Positions 1 through 9,506 of a stretch of DNA of 64,000 nucleotides are shown piece by piece. The stretch lies in assembly GCF_004332295.1 (NCBI RefSeq), contig NZ_RXLP01000027.1, forward strand, positions 62,001 to 126,000, written 5' to 3'. Below the pieces are notes generated by a model. That model did not search any database and was not told the origin of the DNA. It worked only from the letters and a program-made list of their open reading frames with translations. The position numbers were made by a program, and so were the translations under genes. How positions within the stretch are numbered: position 1 is the stretch's first letter; each line of letters begins with the position of its first letter. The stretch comes from Alloscardovia theropitheci. GTDB taxonomy: Bacteria; Actinomycetota; Actinomycetes; Actinomycetales; Bifidobacteriaceae.

Positions 1-643
1 CATATTGGATAAGAGACGCACTACCACGAGGAACAAGCAAATCTATAAACCCTCGCGCTTTCATCATCGCCTGCGCACCTTCACGCCCAAATTCATCGAC
101 ACTCGAAACGATATCGGGATTCATGCCCTGATCATGAAGCGCATCATGCACAATGCGCAATGTCGCTGCATTCGTTTCAATGGCTGCATGCCCTCCTCGA
201 ACAATTATCGCATTACCCGATTTAAGAGCCAAGGCAATGACATCAAGAGTGACATTAGGACGCGCCTCATAAATCATTGCGACTACGCCCATCGGTACTC
301 TCGATTGAATTAATCGCATTCCATTGTCCATATTAATTCCACGAACAACTTGACCAACTGGATCAGGAAGCGCAATGACCGCGCGCATTCCTTGTACGCT
401 TGCAAGCACACGTTGCTTATTAAATAGCAATCGGTCGAGCAGTCCTTGACTCATTCCTTCAGCCCGAGCAGCACTCATATCTATCGCATTTGCAATCTCA
501 ATTTCATCCGCACGTTTCTCCAGTTCATCGCATACTGCCTGTAATAAAGCATCTTTTTCATCCGTCGACATCTTTTCAAGTTTCTTTTGCGCGACACGAG
601 CACGAGAAGCTTGATTCTGTACAGATTGCAAAACTTCATTCAT
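1..643 (-). CDS. proA: Gamma-glutamyl phosphate reductase, N-terminal half (cut by window edge)
   Basis: ProA reduces gamma-glutamyl phosphate to glutamate semialdehyde with NADPH in proline synthesis. The first 214 residues can be read on the minus strand; the rest lies before base 1. Family hallmarks seen are RVPMGVVAMIYEARPNVT, KSGNAIIVRGG and the start of the FIDLLVPRG segment. The start at 643 (MNEVLQ) is chosen because a TACAAT box at 651-656 sits 7 bases before it with no Shine-Dalgarno sequence, which fits a leaderless message; an in-frame ATG at 652 would fall inside that box. The gene is divergent from thrC. The catalytic Cys region is outside the window. Confidence 0.9.
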   Translation of the reverse strand, partial: MNEVLQSVQNQASRARVAQKKLEKMSTDEKDALLQAVCDELEKRADEIEIANAIDMSAARAEGMSQGLLDRLLFNKQRVLASVQGMRAVIALPDPVGQVVRGINMDNGMRLIQSRVPMGVVAMIYEARPNVTLDVIALALKSGNAIIVRGGHAAIETNAATLRIVHDALHDQGMNPDIVSSVDEFGREGAQAMMKARGFIDLLVPRGSASLIQY

Positions 644-825
644 GCATCTCATTGTATGCAACCCGACGCACATTGTGGGCATGTTTCACGTTAAGATTTT
701 ATTAGAACGATTTTACAGCGGAATGTTTCTGCTCTTTGTACATCACATTTCGTTTAGTAGGATCGCGTGTATGTTGTCTAATCTGCATGAAACATAAGAC
801 GTATTGACGTAATGAAAGGTACATC

Positions 826-2331
826 GTGGAATTATTTCACAGCACGAGAAGCACAGCCATTCAGGTAACAGCGAAGCAAGCTATTCGTCAAGGCATTGCC
901 GACGACGGCGGACTTTTCGTTAATGATGCCTTGGGACAAACCACAATTGACATCGAGTCGCTTCCTGGTAAAAGTTACCAAGAAATCGCTCTTGAAGTTT
1001 TATCGGCATTATTGCCAGACTTCACGTCGGAAGAATTACAAGAATGCATCGATGGTGCATACGGAGATAACTTCACGGATGATGCCATCACGCCACTTAA
1101 AGCTATGGGAATGAATTACGTCCTCGAGCTTTTCCATGGGCCTACATCGGCATTCAAAGATGTAGCTTTGCAGATTCTTCCTCGCTTTATGGCACACACT
1201 ACAGCCCCTGAGCCAACTTCCCAAGAAGATATAACTGATCGAGTGCTGATTCTTACTGCAACAAGTGGCGATACTGGCAAAGCTGCCCTTGAAGGTTTTG
1301 CTGACGTTAATTCCACAGGAATTGTAGTCTTCTACCCTGCCGGACAGGTCAGCGAAGTTCAGCGTCTTCAAATGGTTACCCAAAAGGGTTCAAATGTAGG
1401 TGTAGTCGCTGTTCGTGGTAATTTTGACGATGCTCAAAGTGCTGTAAAAAATATCTTTGGCGATCACACATTAGCTGTTCAGCTCGCTACTGAGTCCGCT
1501 ACTCGACTCTCAAGTGCGAACTCTATCAACGTAGGACGCTTAGTTCCTCAGGTCGTGTACTACTTTGCAGCATACGCTCAACTCCTGTTTACCCAAGAAA
1601 TTAATTTCGGTGATGAAGTTGACTTCATCGTCCCTACAGGTAATTTTGGCGATATTTTGGCTGGCTATTATGCAAAGCGTTTAGGGCTTCCAGTTGGAAA
1701 GCTTGAAGTCGCAAGCGATAAAAACAATGTTTTGTATGATTTCCTAACTACTGGCGTATACGACCGCAACCGCGAGTTCTTTACAACGATTTCGCCAAGT
1801 ATGGATATTCTTATCTCTTCAAATTTGGAACGTATGCTGTATTATTTCAGCGATGGAAATACCGCACTTATTTCCCAGCTTATGAATGATTTAGCTACAA
1901 CCGGTCGTTACGAGGTACCAGCAGAAATTATGGAAAAGATTCGTTCTGTATTTGACTGTAGCTGGGCAGATGAAGATCAAGTTCGAGAAGCTATTGCTGA
2001 GTGCTGGAATGAAAATGGTTACGTCATTGATCCACACACCGCATGCGGTTATCACGCGCTATCCACTACCGAAGGCACACCAACTGCTCCTCGTGTGGTC
2101 TTATCGACTGCTAGCCCTTACAAGTTCCCACGCGCTGTTCTTGAAGCTCTCGGACAAGAAGCACCTGAAAGCGACTTCGCATGCATGGATGCTCTTCAAC
2201 AATTTAGCGGGATGAAAATCCCTGAGAACTTGCGTTCTTTGGAGAATCAATCGCCACGATTCACCGATGAGATAGATGTAGCTGATATGCCAGAATATGT
2301 GAAGACAATGGCTGCGCGATTCGCTGAATAA
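826..2331 (+). CDS. thrC: Threonine synthase
   Basis: PLP enzyme that converts O-phosphohomoserine to threonine, the last step of the pathway. The 501 residues match the long (about 500 aa) threonine synthase class. The N-terminal domain is followed by HGPTSAFKD, with the PLP-binding lysine at residue 111, and by the phosphate-binding stretches TATSGDTGKAA and VPTGNFGD. The start is a GTG at 826 with GAAAGG 6 bases upstream. It is transcribed alone, divergent from proA, and followed by a strong hairpin. No attenuator-like leader is obvious in front of it. Confidence 0.96.
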   Translation: MELFHSTRSTAIQVTAKQAIRQGIADDGGLFVNDALGQTTIDIESLPGKSYQEIALEVLSALLPDFTSEELQECIDGAYGDNFTDDAITPLKAMGMNYVLELFHGPTSAFKDVALQILPRFMAHTTAPEPTSQEDITDRVLILTATSGDTGKAALEGFADVNSTGIVVFYPAGQVSEVQRLQMVTQKGSNVGVVAVRGNFDDAQSAVKNIFGDHTLAVQLATESATRLSSANSINVGRLVPQVVYYFAAYAQLLFTQEINFGDEVDFIVPTGNFGDILAGYYAKRLGLPVGKLEVASDKNNVLYDFLTTGVYDRNREFFTTISPSMDILISSNLERMLYYFSDGNTALISQLMNDLATTGRYEVPAEIMEKIRSVFDCSWADEDQVREAIAECWNENGYVIDPHTACGYHALSTTEGTPTAPRVVLSTASPYKFPRAVLEALGQEAPESDFACMDALQQFSGMKIPENLRSLENQSPRFTDEIDVADMPEYVKTMAARFAE

Positions 2332-2363
2332 TCTGCTGCGCCATAACTTTTGACAAACATAAA

Positions 2364-2402
2364 CGTGTGGTAAGGAAGTCTTTATATCTTCCTCACCACA
2401 CG
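2364..2402 (+). terminator. Hairpin terminator after thrC
   Basis: Inverted repeat of CGTGTGGTAAGGAAG with CTTCCTCACCACACG (one mismatch), 32 bases after the thrC stop. It probably ends thrC transcription; only a weak T-rich tail follows. Confidence 0.65.
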
Positions 2403-2486
2403 TCGTTTATGCGATGTGCTCCTTTTTCTTCTATCTGTATGTCTTTCTGGAATGTAGATACGGGCTTATATACAGGCGTGTGGTAC

Positions 2487-3742
2487 TTAGTGTTTTGTTA
2501 TTTGTTGGCCGATGGCGGCTCCTGCAGCTTTTCCTAGTTCTACCTCTGGTAGAGTGACTGTATTATGGAAACTATCTGTGAAGTTTGCAACCTCTCTGGC
2601 TAAACTCTCATCCTTGTTTATACACTCATCAATAGTTTTATTCACACTATCGCGTAACTTTTCAAACCCGTCACACACGCGTGATGCCAGAGTAAGATTA
2701 GCATCCACTAGCACCTTCAATTCTTTGCACGCTTCTTGCAGACTCGCTTTCTGACGCATAATTTCAGCATCAATATCCGAGGAGGACACAGCATACAAAT
2801 GTGTATACATGACATTTATCGCACTGTTCAATTCTTTTTCTAATTCCATGACACTCGTCTCATACGCTTTCGTTATTAATGTTTCTAACGCATTCGCATC
2901 AGCAACAAGAGCATCAGTCATATAGCGAGATTGAATATAATCCACCATAAACGTATATTCAGATGGATGTATCAAGGAAAAATGAGTGAGACGATATGCC
3001 GCCAACACTGATGTCATCTCATCAAGACTGGGCTTTTCCTCAATCAAGCTACCATTCTTATCCCAACGATACCCGCCCCACATATGCTGCCGGGTTATAT
3101 CACCCATCCACTGGAGATTTGACCATATGAATATTGCCAACAGTGCCATTATGGTCACTATAACCCAACGCAACGCTATCTTTACAATCCACGTAATTAT
3201 GAGCTCTACCCGCAAGCTTCGCAGTGTTAACGCGTTGTCTACTCGTCAGCGTGGAATAAATATTAGGCCCCTCATACATGTACGCACCACGAATACGGTT
3301 CGTATCCTTCACATTCGTAATAGCATACTGAGCACACATCGATCCTAACGAATGCCCATATACATCAAACGATGCTCCCTTATGTTTATCCATCACCTCT
3401 TGAAGCACTGAAGCAGCCTTTTTCAATTGAGGAGTTGCCATCTTAGTTTTAGATAAAATAGCACCCGCCATTGGAGCATCATTTTCAAGCCAATCCTGCT
3501 TGCCACCCTCTTTATTAAAATCCGTCGACCCCTGATACAACACCGTGTAATGCTTATCATCTGTTTTAACCACATACATCTTCAAACCCGTAGACTTATC
3601 ATCCACCACCTGATCCAAAGTACCCAAAGTTTTTCTCGTTATGAGTACCATACGTCACAGGCTTATGCATCGCATTAGGATTATCAAGTCTCTTATCATA
3701 CTCAAGTTGAGCAATCATAGCACGTTCTTGTTCACTCGCCAT
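2487..3742 (-). pseudogene. Lipase with C-terminal helical domain, frameshifted twice (TslA-like)
   Basis: Reading in three pieces restores one protein of about 415 residues. The N-terminus begins MASEQERAMIAQLEYD at 3742, overlapping the previous gene by 11 bases. The reading frame moves at the A5 run at 3630-3634 into an alpha/beta-hydrolase lipase domain with YGHSLGS (nucleophile Ser) and VALGYSDHNGTVGNIH. It moves again near 3105-3130 into MWGGYRWDKNG and about 190 mostly helical residues. Both joins need one base removed. The hydrophobic stretch at the start of the 2487-3215 frame is out of frame and not real. A lipase domain first and a helical domain last resembles the type VII-secreted lipase toxin TslA; that is inference. 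Real decay or assembly indels are both possible. Confidence 0.6.
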
Positions 3743-4220
3743 CTTTATCTCTCACAGCATCCTCTTGATAAAAACCAAGACTCTTATACAAATCAAAAGC
3801 ATCCGAGGAAAGACTCATAGGACGTACAGTCAATTTCCCTTCAGAATTCGACTTCTCAAAAATCATAGTCAAATTTAGGTCAGGCTTATCATTAAGCTCA
3901 ATATCGACCATAATCCCACCCATAGGATTACGCTCTATAGTATCAGTGAGTATCTTATAGGATTTGATTGTCCCATCAGAGGTAAAAGCATTCTTATCCG
4001 CATACCGCAACTCATCCTCAATAAGCTTCTTACCCTCAGTCCCTGTGACCACGGAATACATATACTCTTGATCACTCTTCTGCTTCTTCTCCAACTGAGA
4101 CTCTATAACCATTTTCCCTCCCACAACTACAACTAGTATCACTACAACAACGCTCATAACCACAACCAAAACCGGACGCACTTTTCCAAACGCTCCAGGC
4201 TTATTCATACCACTACCCAT
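3732..4220 (-). CDS. Membrane-anchored DUF1310-like protein, possible immunity protein
   Basis: 162 residues: a short cytoplasmic start, one very hydrophobic segment at about residues 16-36, then a soluble outside domain of about 120 residues. The segment TIKSYKI...NPMGGIMVDIELND resembles the small surface family DUF1310 as I remember it; this is not a searched match. There is no lipobox cysteine, so it is a signal anchor rather than a lipoprotein. It starts one base inside the stop of the upstream gene (TAATG) and its end overlaps the start of the lipase gene, so the three are one operon. In TslA-type loci a surface protein at this place protects the producer; that role is inferred from context. 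Confidence 0.6.
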   Translation of the reverse strand: MGSGMNKPGAFGKVRPVLVVVMSVVVVILVVVVGGKMVIESQLEKKQKSDQEYMYSVVTGTEGKKLIEDELRYADKNAFTSDGTIKSYKILTDTIERNPMGGIMVDIELNDKPDLNLTMIFEKSNSEGKLTVRPMSLSSDAFDLYKSLGFYQEDAVRDKDGE

Positions 4221-4525
4221 TACAAACCACCCCCGGGTATCTTCTTCACATCATCTTTATGCTTATCAATATAATGCCGAATAGCTATCGACGATTCACC
4301 ATGAATTGACACATCCATCCGTTGCGCATCCGCTTGAATATTTTCTCGCGTATCATGAGCAGCTTGTCGTATCTTATCTTTCAACTCGCCTTGGAAACGC
4401 TTACGAATCGATATAAGCGCAGGAACATACACTTCACACAACAGACGCTTCTGCAACTCAACTTCTTCTGGAGAAATCCCACTATCCTGACTCGCACTAT
4501 CCATAGAAAACCGAAGATTCTCCAC
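4220..4525 (-). CDS. Small helical protein, possible secretion partner of the lipase
   Basis: 101 residues, predicted almost wholly helical and charged, with no signal peptide or membrane segment. I do not recognise a family. The start is a GTG at 4525 with AGAAGG 6 bases upstream; an ATG at 4504 has no ribosome site. It is first of three overlapping genes (small helical protein, membrane protein, lipase with helical tail). In type VII secretion lipase loci, small helical proteins bind the helical domain of the toxin and help export it, and the size and gene order here fit that. No WXG motif is visible, so the assignment stays tentative. Confidence 0.55.
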   Translation of the reverse strand: MENLRFSMDSASQDSGISPEEVELQKRLLCEVYVPALISIRKRFQGELKDKIRQAAHDTRENIQADAQRMDVSIHGESSIAIRHYIDKHKDDVKKIPGGGL

Positions 4526-4726
4526 GCATACCTTCTTACATCAAACGATCTGATTTCACGCCTTAGTAGACATTTTAGTACTTTCCCACATATGTAATGA
4601 TAAACATTCACATAACGAGATTGTTCTAAGTTACGAACAAATTCCAGAGCTCTACAGGATAATTGTTGTTAGTCTTAACTAATTACATGTCTAAAATATT
4701 TGCGCTATTAAATAGCCAGCACGTCA

Positions 4727-6424
4727 TTAAGATAACGTGCACTCTTCCAGCAGCTCAGCCGCATGCTGAAGTGACATGTCCGACTGCGAGCCAGATAGCA
4801 TTCGTGCAATTTCTTCTACACGCTGATTGCCTTCTACAAGAGAGACAGTCGTAGTAGCATTATCATCCGTTTTTTCTTTTGATACAACAAATTGTCTATC
4901 TGCCCAAGCTGCCACCTGCGGCAAATGTGTGACAACTATAATTTGTGCCCCGCGAGCAAGTAGCGCCAAGCGTTTGCCAAGCTCAGCTGCGGCTTTCCCA
5001 CCGACACCGGCATCAATTTCATCAAATATTAACGTTGGCACGGAGTAATTTTCTTGACCTTGTCCATGTTTATTTTCGAATGCCACAAGCTCAAGCGCCA
5101 ACATGAGTCGACTTAATTCACCGCCAGAAGCACTCTTGCCCAAAGGCAAAGCAGACGAGCCAGGGAAAGGAACGAATTCAAAAGCTACATTATCCGCACC
5201 AGTGATATCCAAGTCTCGATTAGTTATGGAAATGCGCAATTCGCTCCCCTCCATTGCTAGGGATGCTAATTCTTGCGTCACCTTTTCTGCTAATTCGTGG
5301 GAAGCTTTTACGCGGGTTTGAGTTAATTCTTTCGCAGCATCTTGCGCTATCTTGTGTGCTTGCTCAACTTGCTCCTCTAACTCGTGAATACGTTGTGGTG
5401 ACGCATCAAGATCTTCTAGCTCGAATTGAGCTTTCTGCTTCCACTCGAGAACATCTTCGAGGGTTGGCCCCCAGCGTTTGGATAACTCATCTAAATCATG
5501 AATGCGCTCATTAATACGATCTAAATCTTGCGGATTCACTTCATCATCTCCAAGTTGAGATAATGCATACACAATGTCTTGAACTTCGTCGCTTACTGAT
5601 TCCAACCGCGATATGATATCAGCCATCTGTTCGATAGATTCTACGTCGCGCAAGCTATGGATAGCTCGGGAAATTAATTCAGTAACTGATTCATTTCCAT
5701 TATCGTCGTCTGAACCGTCCAATGCACTCAATGCTGATGCTTGTGCTACTGCGATTTCCGCAGCATTTTCGATATAATCACGTTGAGATTTAAGATCCTC
5801 ATCCTCACCAACATGTGGGTCAATCGATTCAATTCGAGAAATGGCATCCTTGAGATAATCAATTTGAGCTATCGCTTCAGATTGAGCATTGTGAAGTTTT
5901 TCAAGCTTGTCCTTGATTCGCGTGTAGTGATTAAACGCTGAAATATACGTTTGCTTTTGCTCATTATTTCCGGCAAAAGAATCGAGAAACTCGCGTTGGC
6001 GTGCACTGTGAGCAATAGTCAACTGTTCTGACTGCCCATGAATGGTAACCAGCTGTGTTGCTATATTCGTCAATACTGTACGAGGTACGCTATGCCCGTT
6101 TAGGACAGCACGAGAACGACCATTTTTGGGTACAGAACGATTGATAAATAACTGCCCATCCGCGCATTCACTACCAGCTGATGCTGCAAGTTCTTGGATA
6201 TCGGTATCTTTATCGACATCGAAAATTGCCTGAACCCATGCTTGCTCGGAATCAGGACTGACACGAGATGGCTGCGCTTGAGCGCCAGAAATAAGCTCAA
6301 CTGCATTGAGCAACATGGATTTTCCGGCACCAGTTTCACCGGTAATAGCATTCATACCCGGATGAGGCGTTAACCGTGCTTGTCGGATAGGTCCCAGAGC
6401 ACGAATCTCAAGTTCTTCCAGCAA
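4727..6424 (-). CDS. recN: DNA repair protein RecN
   Basis: SMC-like ATPase that acts in double-strand break repair. 565 residues, the usual length. Walker A GETGAGKS is at residues 29-36, a long coiled-coil-rich middle runs at about 150-370, then come the SASGGELSRL signature, Walker B LIFDEIDAGVGG, and VVTHLPQVAA with the switch histidine. The start is a TTG at 6424 directly after the nadK stop, giving the family start MLEELEIR; the weak codon suggests translation coupled to nadK. No SOS (LexA) box was noticed near it, and it appears to be transcribed from upstream of nadK. Confidence 0.95.
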   Translation of the reverse strand: MLEELEIRALGPIRQARLTPHPGMNAITGETGAGKSMLLNAVELISGAQAQPSRVSPDSEQAWVQAIFDVDKDTDIQELAASAGSECADGQLFINRSVPKNGRSRAVLNGHSVPRTVLTNIATQLVTIHGQSEQLTIAHSARQREFLDSFAGNNEQKQTYISAFNHYTRIKDKLEKLHNAQSEAIAQIDYLKDAISRIESIDPHVGEDEDLKSQRDYIENAAEIAVAQASALSALDGSDDDNGNESVTELISRAIHSLRDVESIEQMADIISRLESVSDEVQDIVYALSQLGDDEVNPQDLDRINERIHDLDELSKRWGPTLEDVLEWKQKAQFELEDLDASPQRIHELEEQVEQAHKIAQDAAKELTQTRVKASHELAEKVTQELASLAMEGSELRISITNRDLDITGADNVAFEFVPFPGSSALPLGKSASGGELSRLMLALELVAFENKHGQGQENYSVPTLIFDEIDAGVGGKAAAELGKRLALLARGAQIIVVTHLPQVAAWADRQFVVSKEKTDDNATTTVSLVEGNQRVEEIARMLSGSQSDMSLQHAAELLEECTLS

Positions 6425-7345
6425 TTACTTCACGTAGCCTTTCTTTTCCGCAGCTGTTTCACGCCATCCCTTGACAGGTAAATCAAATTTTCGCACCAAT
6501 CGGTCAGTAAATAGCGCATCACTCAAGCGAGCAAGACGAAGCACACTCGAAGATTGGCGAATTCTCACTCGAGAACCTTTTGGAACGATTCGCTGGCGTC
6601 GTCCATCACAGCAAATCCATCCGTCACAACTCGAAGCTTCCAATACGTGAAGTTCAAAAGTAGAGCTTGACCCGATAATGAGCGGACGCGTAAATAACGC
6701 GTGTGCAGCAATTGGAGTCAATTCCAGTGCCTTCACATCAGGCCACATCACAGGTCCTCCAGCAGAGAAAGCATAAGCAGTGGAACCTGTCGGCGTTGAG
6801 ACTAAGACACCATCACAACCAAACGAACTCGTTGCAATATCGTCGACGGTAATGCCTACTTCAACCATTCGTGCCCGATCTTCATGCTCCAAAATCACAT
6901 CATTAAGCGACCAGTCACATATCGACTCGGTATGTCCTGGTAGAAATAGTTCTACAGCGGCAATCATTCGTTCGTCGATTGTGTAATCCCGGTCAGCAAT
7001 TTTTTGCATTGCTGCACCCAGTTCAAAGCTTTCAAATTCTGCAAGGAATCCCACATGGCCTGTGTTAATTCCGATGATAGGAACATCTGTACCTTTAACT
7101 AATTCAGCAGCGCGAAGAATTGTTCCATCACCACCAAGCACAACAACAATTTCGACATCCCCGTCGACGGCAGTAGCGTGCTCACCAAAATTTTGTGTAT
7201 CCGGTATATCATTTCGCATTGATACTTCAAATCCTAAGGATTCTAAACGCGAAATCGCTTCAGCAACAGTAGCATCATTGCTCAGCGCTTCATGAGTAAC
7301 CACAACAGCTTTACGCATGCCTTGTGTGCTTGCAGTATTGCTCAT
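6425..7345 (-). CDS. nadK: NAD kinase
   Basis: Phosphorylates NAD to NADP using ATP or polyphosphate. 306 residues. GGDGT at residues 71-75 is the catalytic and nucleotide-binding motif, and DGVLVSTPTGSTAYAFSAGGP near 174-194 is the NAD-binding signature. Start ATG at 7345 with GGAGGT 6 bases upstream. It lies between tlyA and recN, a gene order common in actinobacteria. Confidence 0.96.
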   Translation of the reverse strand: MSNTASTQGMRKAVVVTHEALSNDATVAEAISRLESLGFEVSMRNDIPDTQNFGEHATAVDGDVEIVVVLGGDGTILRAAELVKGTDVPIIGINTGHVGFLAEFESFELGAAMQKIADRDYTIDERMIAAVELFLPGHTESICDWSLNDVILEHEDRARMVEVGITVDDIATSSFGCDGVLVSTPTGSTAYAFSAGGPVMWPDVKALELTPIAAHALFTRPLIIGSSSTFELHVLEASSCDGWICCDGRRQRIVPKGSRVRIRQSSSVLRLARLSDALFTDRLVRKFDLPVKGWRETAAEKKGYVK

Positions 7346-7428
7346 TAGTTACCTCCAACACGACGATGATGGTATAAACCATCTATCTTTATGGTCATTA
7401 TTTTAGCGTGTGGGTATCACCACACATG

Positions 7429-8181
7429 CTATACGCGAGTTATCCACAGCAAATATTCTTGATTGCCGTGTGTTCCCGTTATTGCTGAAGGAACAACACC
7501 TTTAACATCAAATTGATACAATGTAGCACACTGAGTTACTTTTTCAATGGCTTCACGACGATACTTTTCTTCAGTTACTATGCCACCTTTGCCCAGCTTA
7601 TTACGTCCGACTTCAAATTGCGGCTTAATAAGAAGCACAGCATTGGCACCACTGTGAGTAATTCGCGAAATCGTTGGAATTACATATGTCAGTGAAATAA
7701 AAGAGACATCTGATACCACGACTTGTGGCATAAATGGTAAATTCTCAGCCTCTACGTGACGAATATTTACGCCGCTCATGTCTATCACACGGTTATCATT
7801 CTTAACTATCGGGTCAAGCTGATTATGTCCTACATCGAGTGCAATTACGCTATGTGCACCTTTTTCTAGAAGTACTTGGGTAAAACCTCCCGTAGATGCT
7901 CCTATATCAAGGCAATTTTTCCCCTCAATATCCCATTCACCCTCTGGCATAAAAAGCTCAAGAGCCTCAATAAGCTTGATAGCTCCACGAGACACGTATT
8001 GTCCACTTGAGCGAGTCGCATGATTCAACGTAATGTCATCATTGTCGTCTACGCTCAACGAAGCTTTGATTCGCTCATTTGTTCCATTAACAAGAACTAC
8101 GTGTGAATCAATTAACTGCTGAGCTCTTGAACGAGTCGGAGCTAAACCTCTTCGAACAAGTTCCTTATCTAATCGTTGCAT
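7429..8181 (-). CDS. tlyA: TlyA family rRNA 2'-O-methyltransferase
   Basis: S4 domain plus FtsJ-type SAM methyltransferase of the family that 2'-O-methylates rRNA (16S/23S rRNA in mycobacteria; once called hemolysin). 250 residues. The S4 domain is at about 1-60 (RLDKELVRRGLA), the SAM motif LDIGASTGGFT at 91-101, VSDVSFISL for motif IV, and a KPQFE segment. Starts 2 bases after the stop of a 42-residue ORF. TlyA activity determines capreomycin sensitivity in mycobacteria; whether that holds here is unknown. Confidence 0.93.
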   Translation of the reverse strand: MQRLDKELVRRGLAPTRSRAQQLIDSHVVLVNGTNERIKASLSVDDNDDITLNHATRSSGQYVSRGAIKLIEALELFMPEGEWDIEGKNCLDIGASTGGFTQVLLEKGAHSVIALDVGHNQLDPIVKNDNRVIDMSGVNIRHVEAENLPFMPQVVVSDVSFISLTYVIPTISRITHSGANAVLLIKPQFEVGRNKLGKGGIVTEEKYRREAIEKVTQCATLYQFDVKGVVPSAITGTHGNQEYLLWITRV

Positions 8182-8183
8182 TG

Positions 8184-8312
8184 CTACTGCTCGCGATCAT
8201 TGAGTTCAGCTTGTAAATCATCAAGAATCTTCGTGTAATGCGCAATAACCGTATCAAATTCACTATCATCAGATAGTTGCTGATAATCATGTGTATTATT
8301 CTCATCTACCAT
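8184..8312 (-). CDS. 42-residue acidic protein between HAD phosphatase and tlyA
   Basis: Reads MVDENNTHDYQQLSDD and ends in LQAELNDREQ: acidic, helical, no membrane segment. It has a good ribosome site (GGGG 5 bases before ATG 8312) and its stop is 2 bases before the tlyA start, so it is probably translated and coupled to tlyA. Actinobacteria often carry a short acidic ORF at this place, but I cannot name a family. Function unknown. Confidence 0.6.
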   Translation of the reverse strand: MVDENNTHDYQQLSDDSEFDTVIAHYTKILDDLQAELNDREQ

Positions 8313-8397
8313 ATGTACCCCGCAATTTCGTAGGTGATTTGTATTGGCAACATTCTATCTGCGAATAATAAAATTTTTTACGTCTATTCGATACCAA

Positions 8398-9504
8398 TTA
8401 CTCGGCAGGGTCAACAGATTCGTCAAGGATATGTGCTGCGAACCGAGGAAGGATAATTTCATCCGCAGATATTCTTCCTGAATCAACGGCTTCCCAGGCA
8501 GCACTCGCTACAGCTCGAAGAGCATCAAGACTGGCGATGTTTTCCGAGAGCTCTTTACCTGCAATCTTGACATGGACTGTTTTATCCAGAATCCATGCTT
8601 GGGATTGTCGATAAGTAAAAGTGATGATGTCGTCTGACGATGTAACTTCAACTTCTGGTTGTGGTACAGTTAAGCCTCGCAGGTCTGCACAAATATAGGT
8701 AGGACGAAGTATAGGTTCAGCTTTAATAATCTGCTCTGCGTTAGCTACACCAGTAAGAACTACTGCACTATGATATCCACCTCGATTTGCTGCTTCAATA
8801 TCCGTATCTAGACGGTCACCTACTGGCAAGCATTGCTCAGTTTCTACCATCTGATCAGTTGGACTAAAAAGATGCCGTGCTTGATGATACATTGCAGCTT
8901 CTGGCTTACCCGCAGAAGCAATAGGTTCCTTGCCAGTAGCAGCAATGACTGGGAGCTGAAGAGCACCATTTCCTGGGGCAATGCCTTGTTCACGCGGAAT
9001 CGTCATATCTCGGTTTGTCACGAAATACTGCGCACCTTTTTCAATTGCATACGCTGCCTGTGCAAGCATATTCCAATCAAGTTCTGGATACCATGATTGA
9101 ATTACGACATCAGGTTCATCGTCGGCACTGCTAACAATTACCATACCTGCTTGTGCTAGTTCGTCTTTCAGATGGTCTTTACCAATGACAAGTACTTTTG
9201 TCCCCTGAGCAAAACGTTGCGAGAGCATCGCTGCTGAAACCATGGCGGATGTAATAACATCATCGCCATGCGCATCAATACCAAAACTGCTGATCTGCTG
9301 AGCTACGACATCCGGATAACGTGAAGGGTTATTCGTAGTATAAGCGATACGCATACCCTGAGATGTAGCCTCCTGGATACCTGAGGCTGCATGCTCCACA
9401 GGATTTGCGCCGCGATATACTACCCCATCAAGATCGAGTAATGCCAATGTATATCGGCGAGCTAAACTTATAGAACTTCCCTCAACCTTGCTGGGATAGA
9501 CCAC
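8398..9504 (-). CDS. HAD-IIA family sugar-phosphate phosphatase (NagD-like)
   Basis: Haloacid-dehalogenase phosphatase. Motif I is DLDGVVYRG (residues 24-32), motif II TTNNPSRYP near 56, and motif III/IV PVGDRLDTDIEAANRGG near 227. The C2b cap lies between. 368 residues is about 90 longer than NagD; the tail after about 275 matches no domain I recognise. Start is a GTG at 9504; the ribosome site GAGGAG lies in the last codons of the preceding gene, 2 bases away, so the two are coupled. Substrate unknown; NagD-type enzymes act on small phosphates such as UMP, glycerol-phosphate or phosphoglycolate. Confidence 0.88.
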   Translation of the reverse strand: MVYPSKVEGSSISLARRYTLALLDLDGVVYRGANPVEHAASGIQEATSQGMRIAYTTNNPSRYPDVVAQQISSFGIDAHGDDVITSAMVSAAMLSQRFAQGTKVLVIGKDHLKDELAQAGMVIVSSADDEPDVVIQSWYPELDWNMLAQAAYAIEKGAQYFVTNRDMTIPREQGIAPGNGALQLPVIAATGKEPIASAGKPEAAMYHQARHLFSPTDQMVETEQCLPVGDRLDTDIEAANRGGYHSAVVLTGVANAEQIIKAEPILRPTYICADLRGLTVPQPEVEVTSSDDIITFTYRQSQAWILDKTVHVKIAGKELSENIASLDALRAVASAAWEAVDSGRISADEIILPRFAAHILDESVDPAE

Positions 9505-9506
9505 TT

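Noticed and set aside
3110-3215. N-terminal transmembrane helix for the 2487-3215 frame
   Set aside because: The hydrophobic stretch is the wrong frame of the lipase coding sequence; the real frame here reads the lipase domain.
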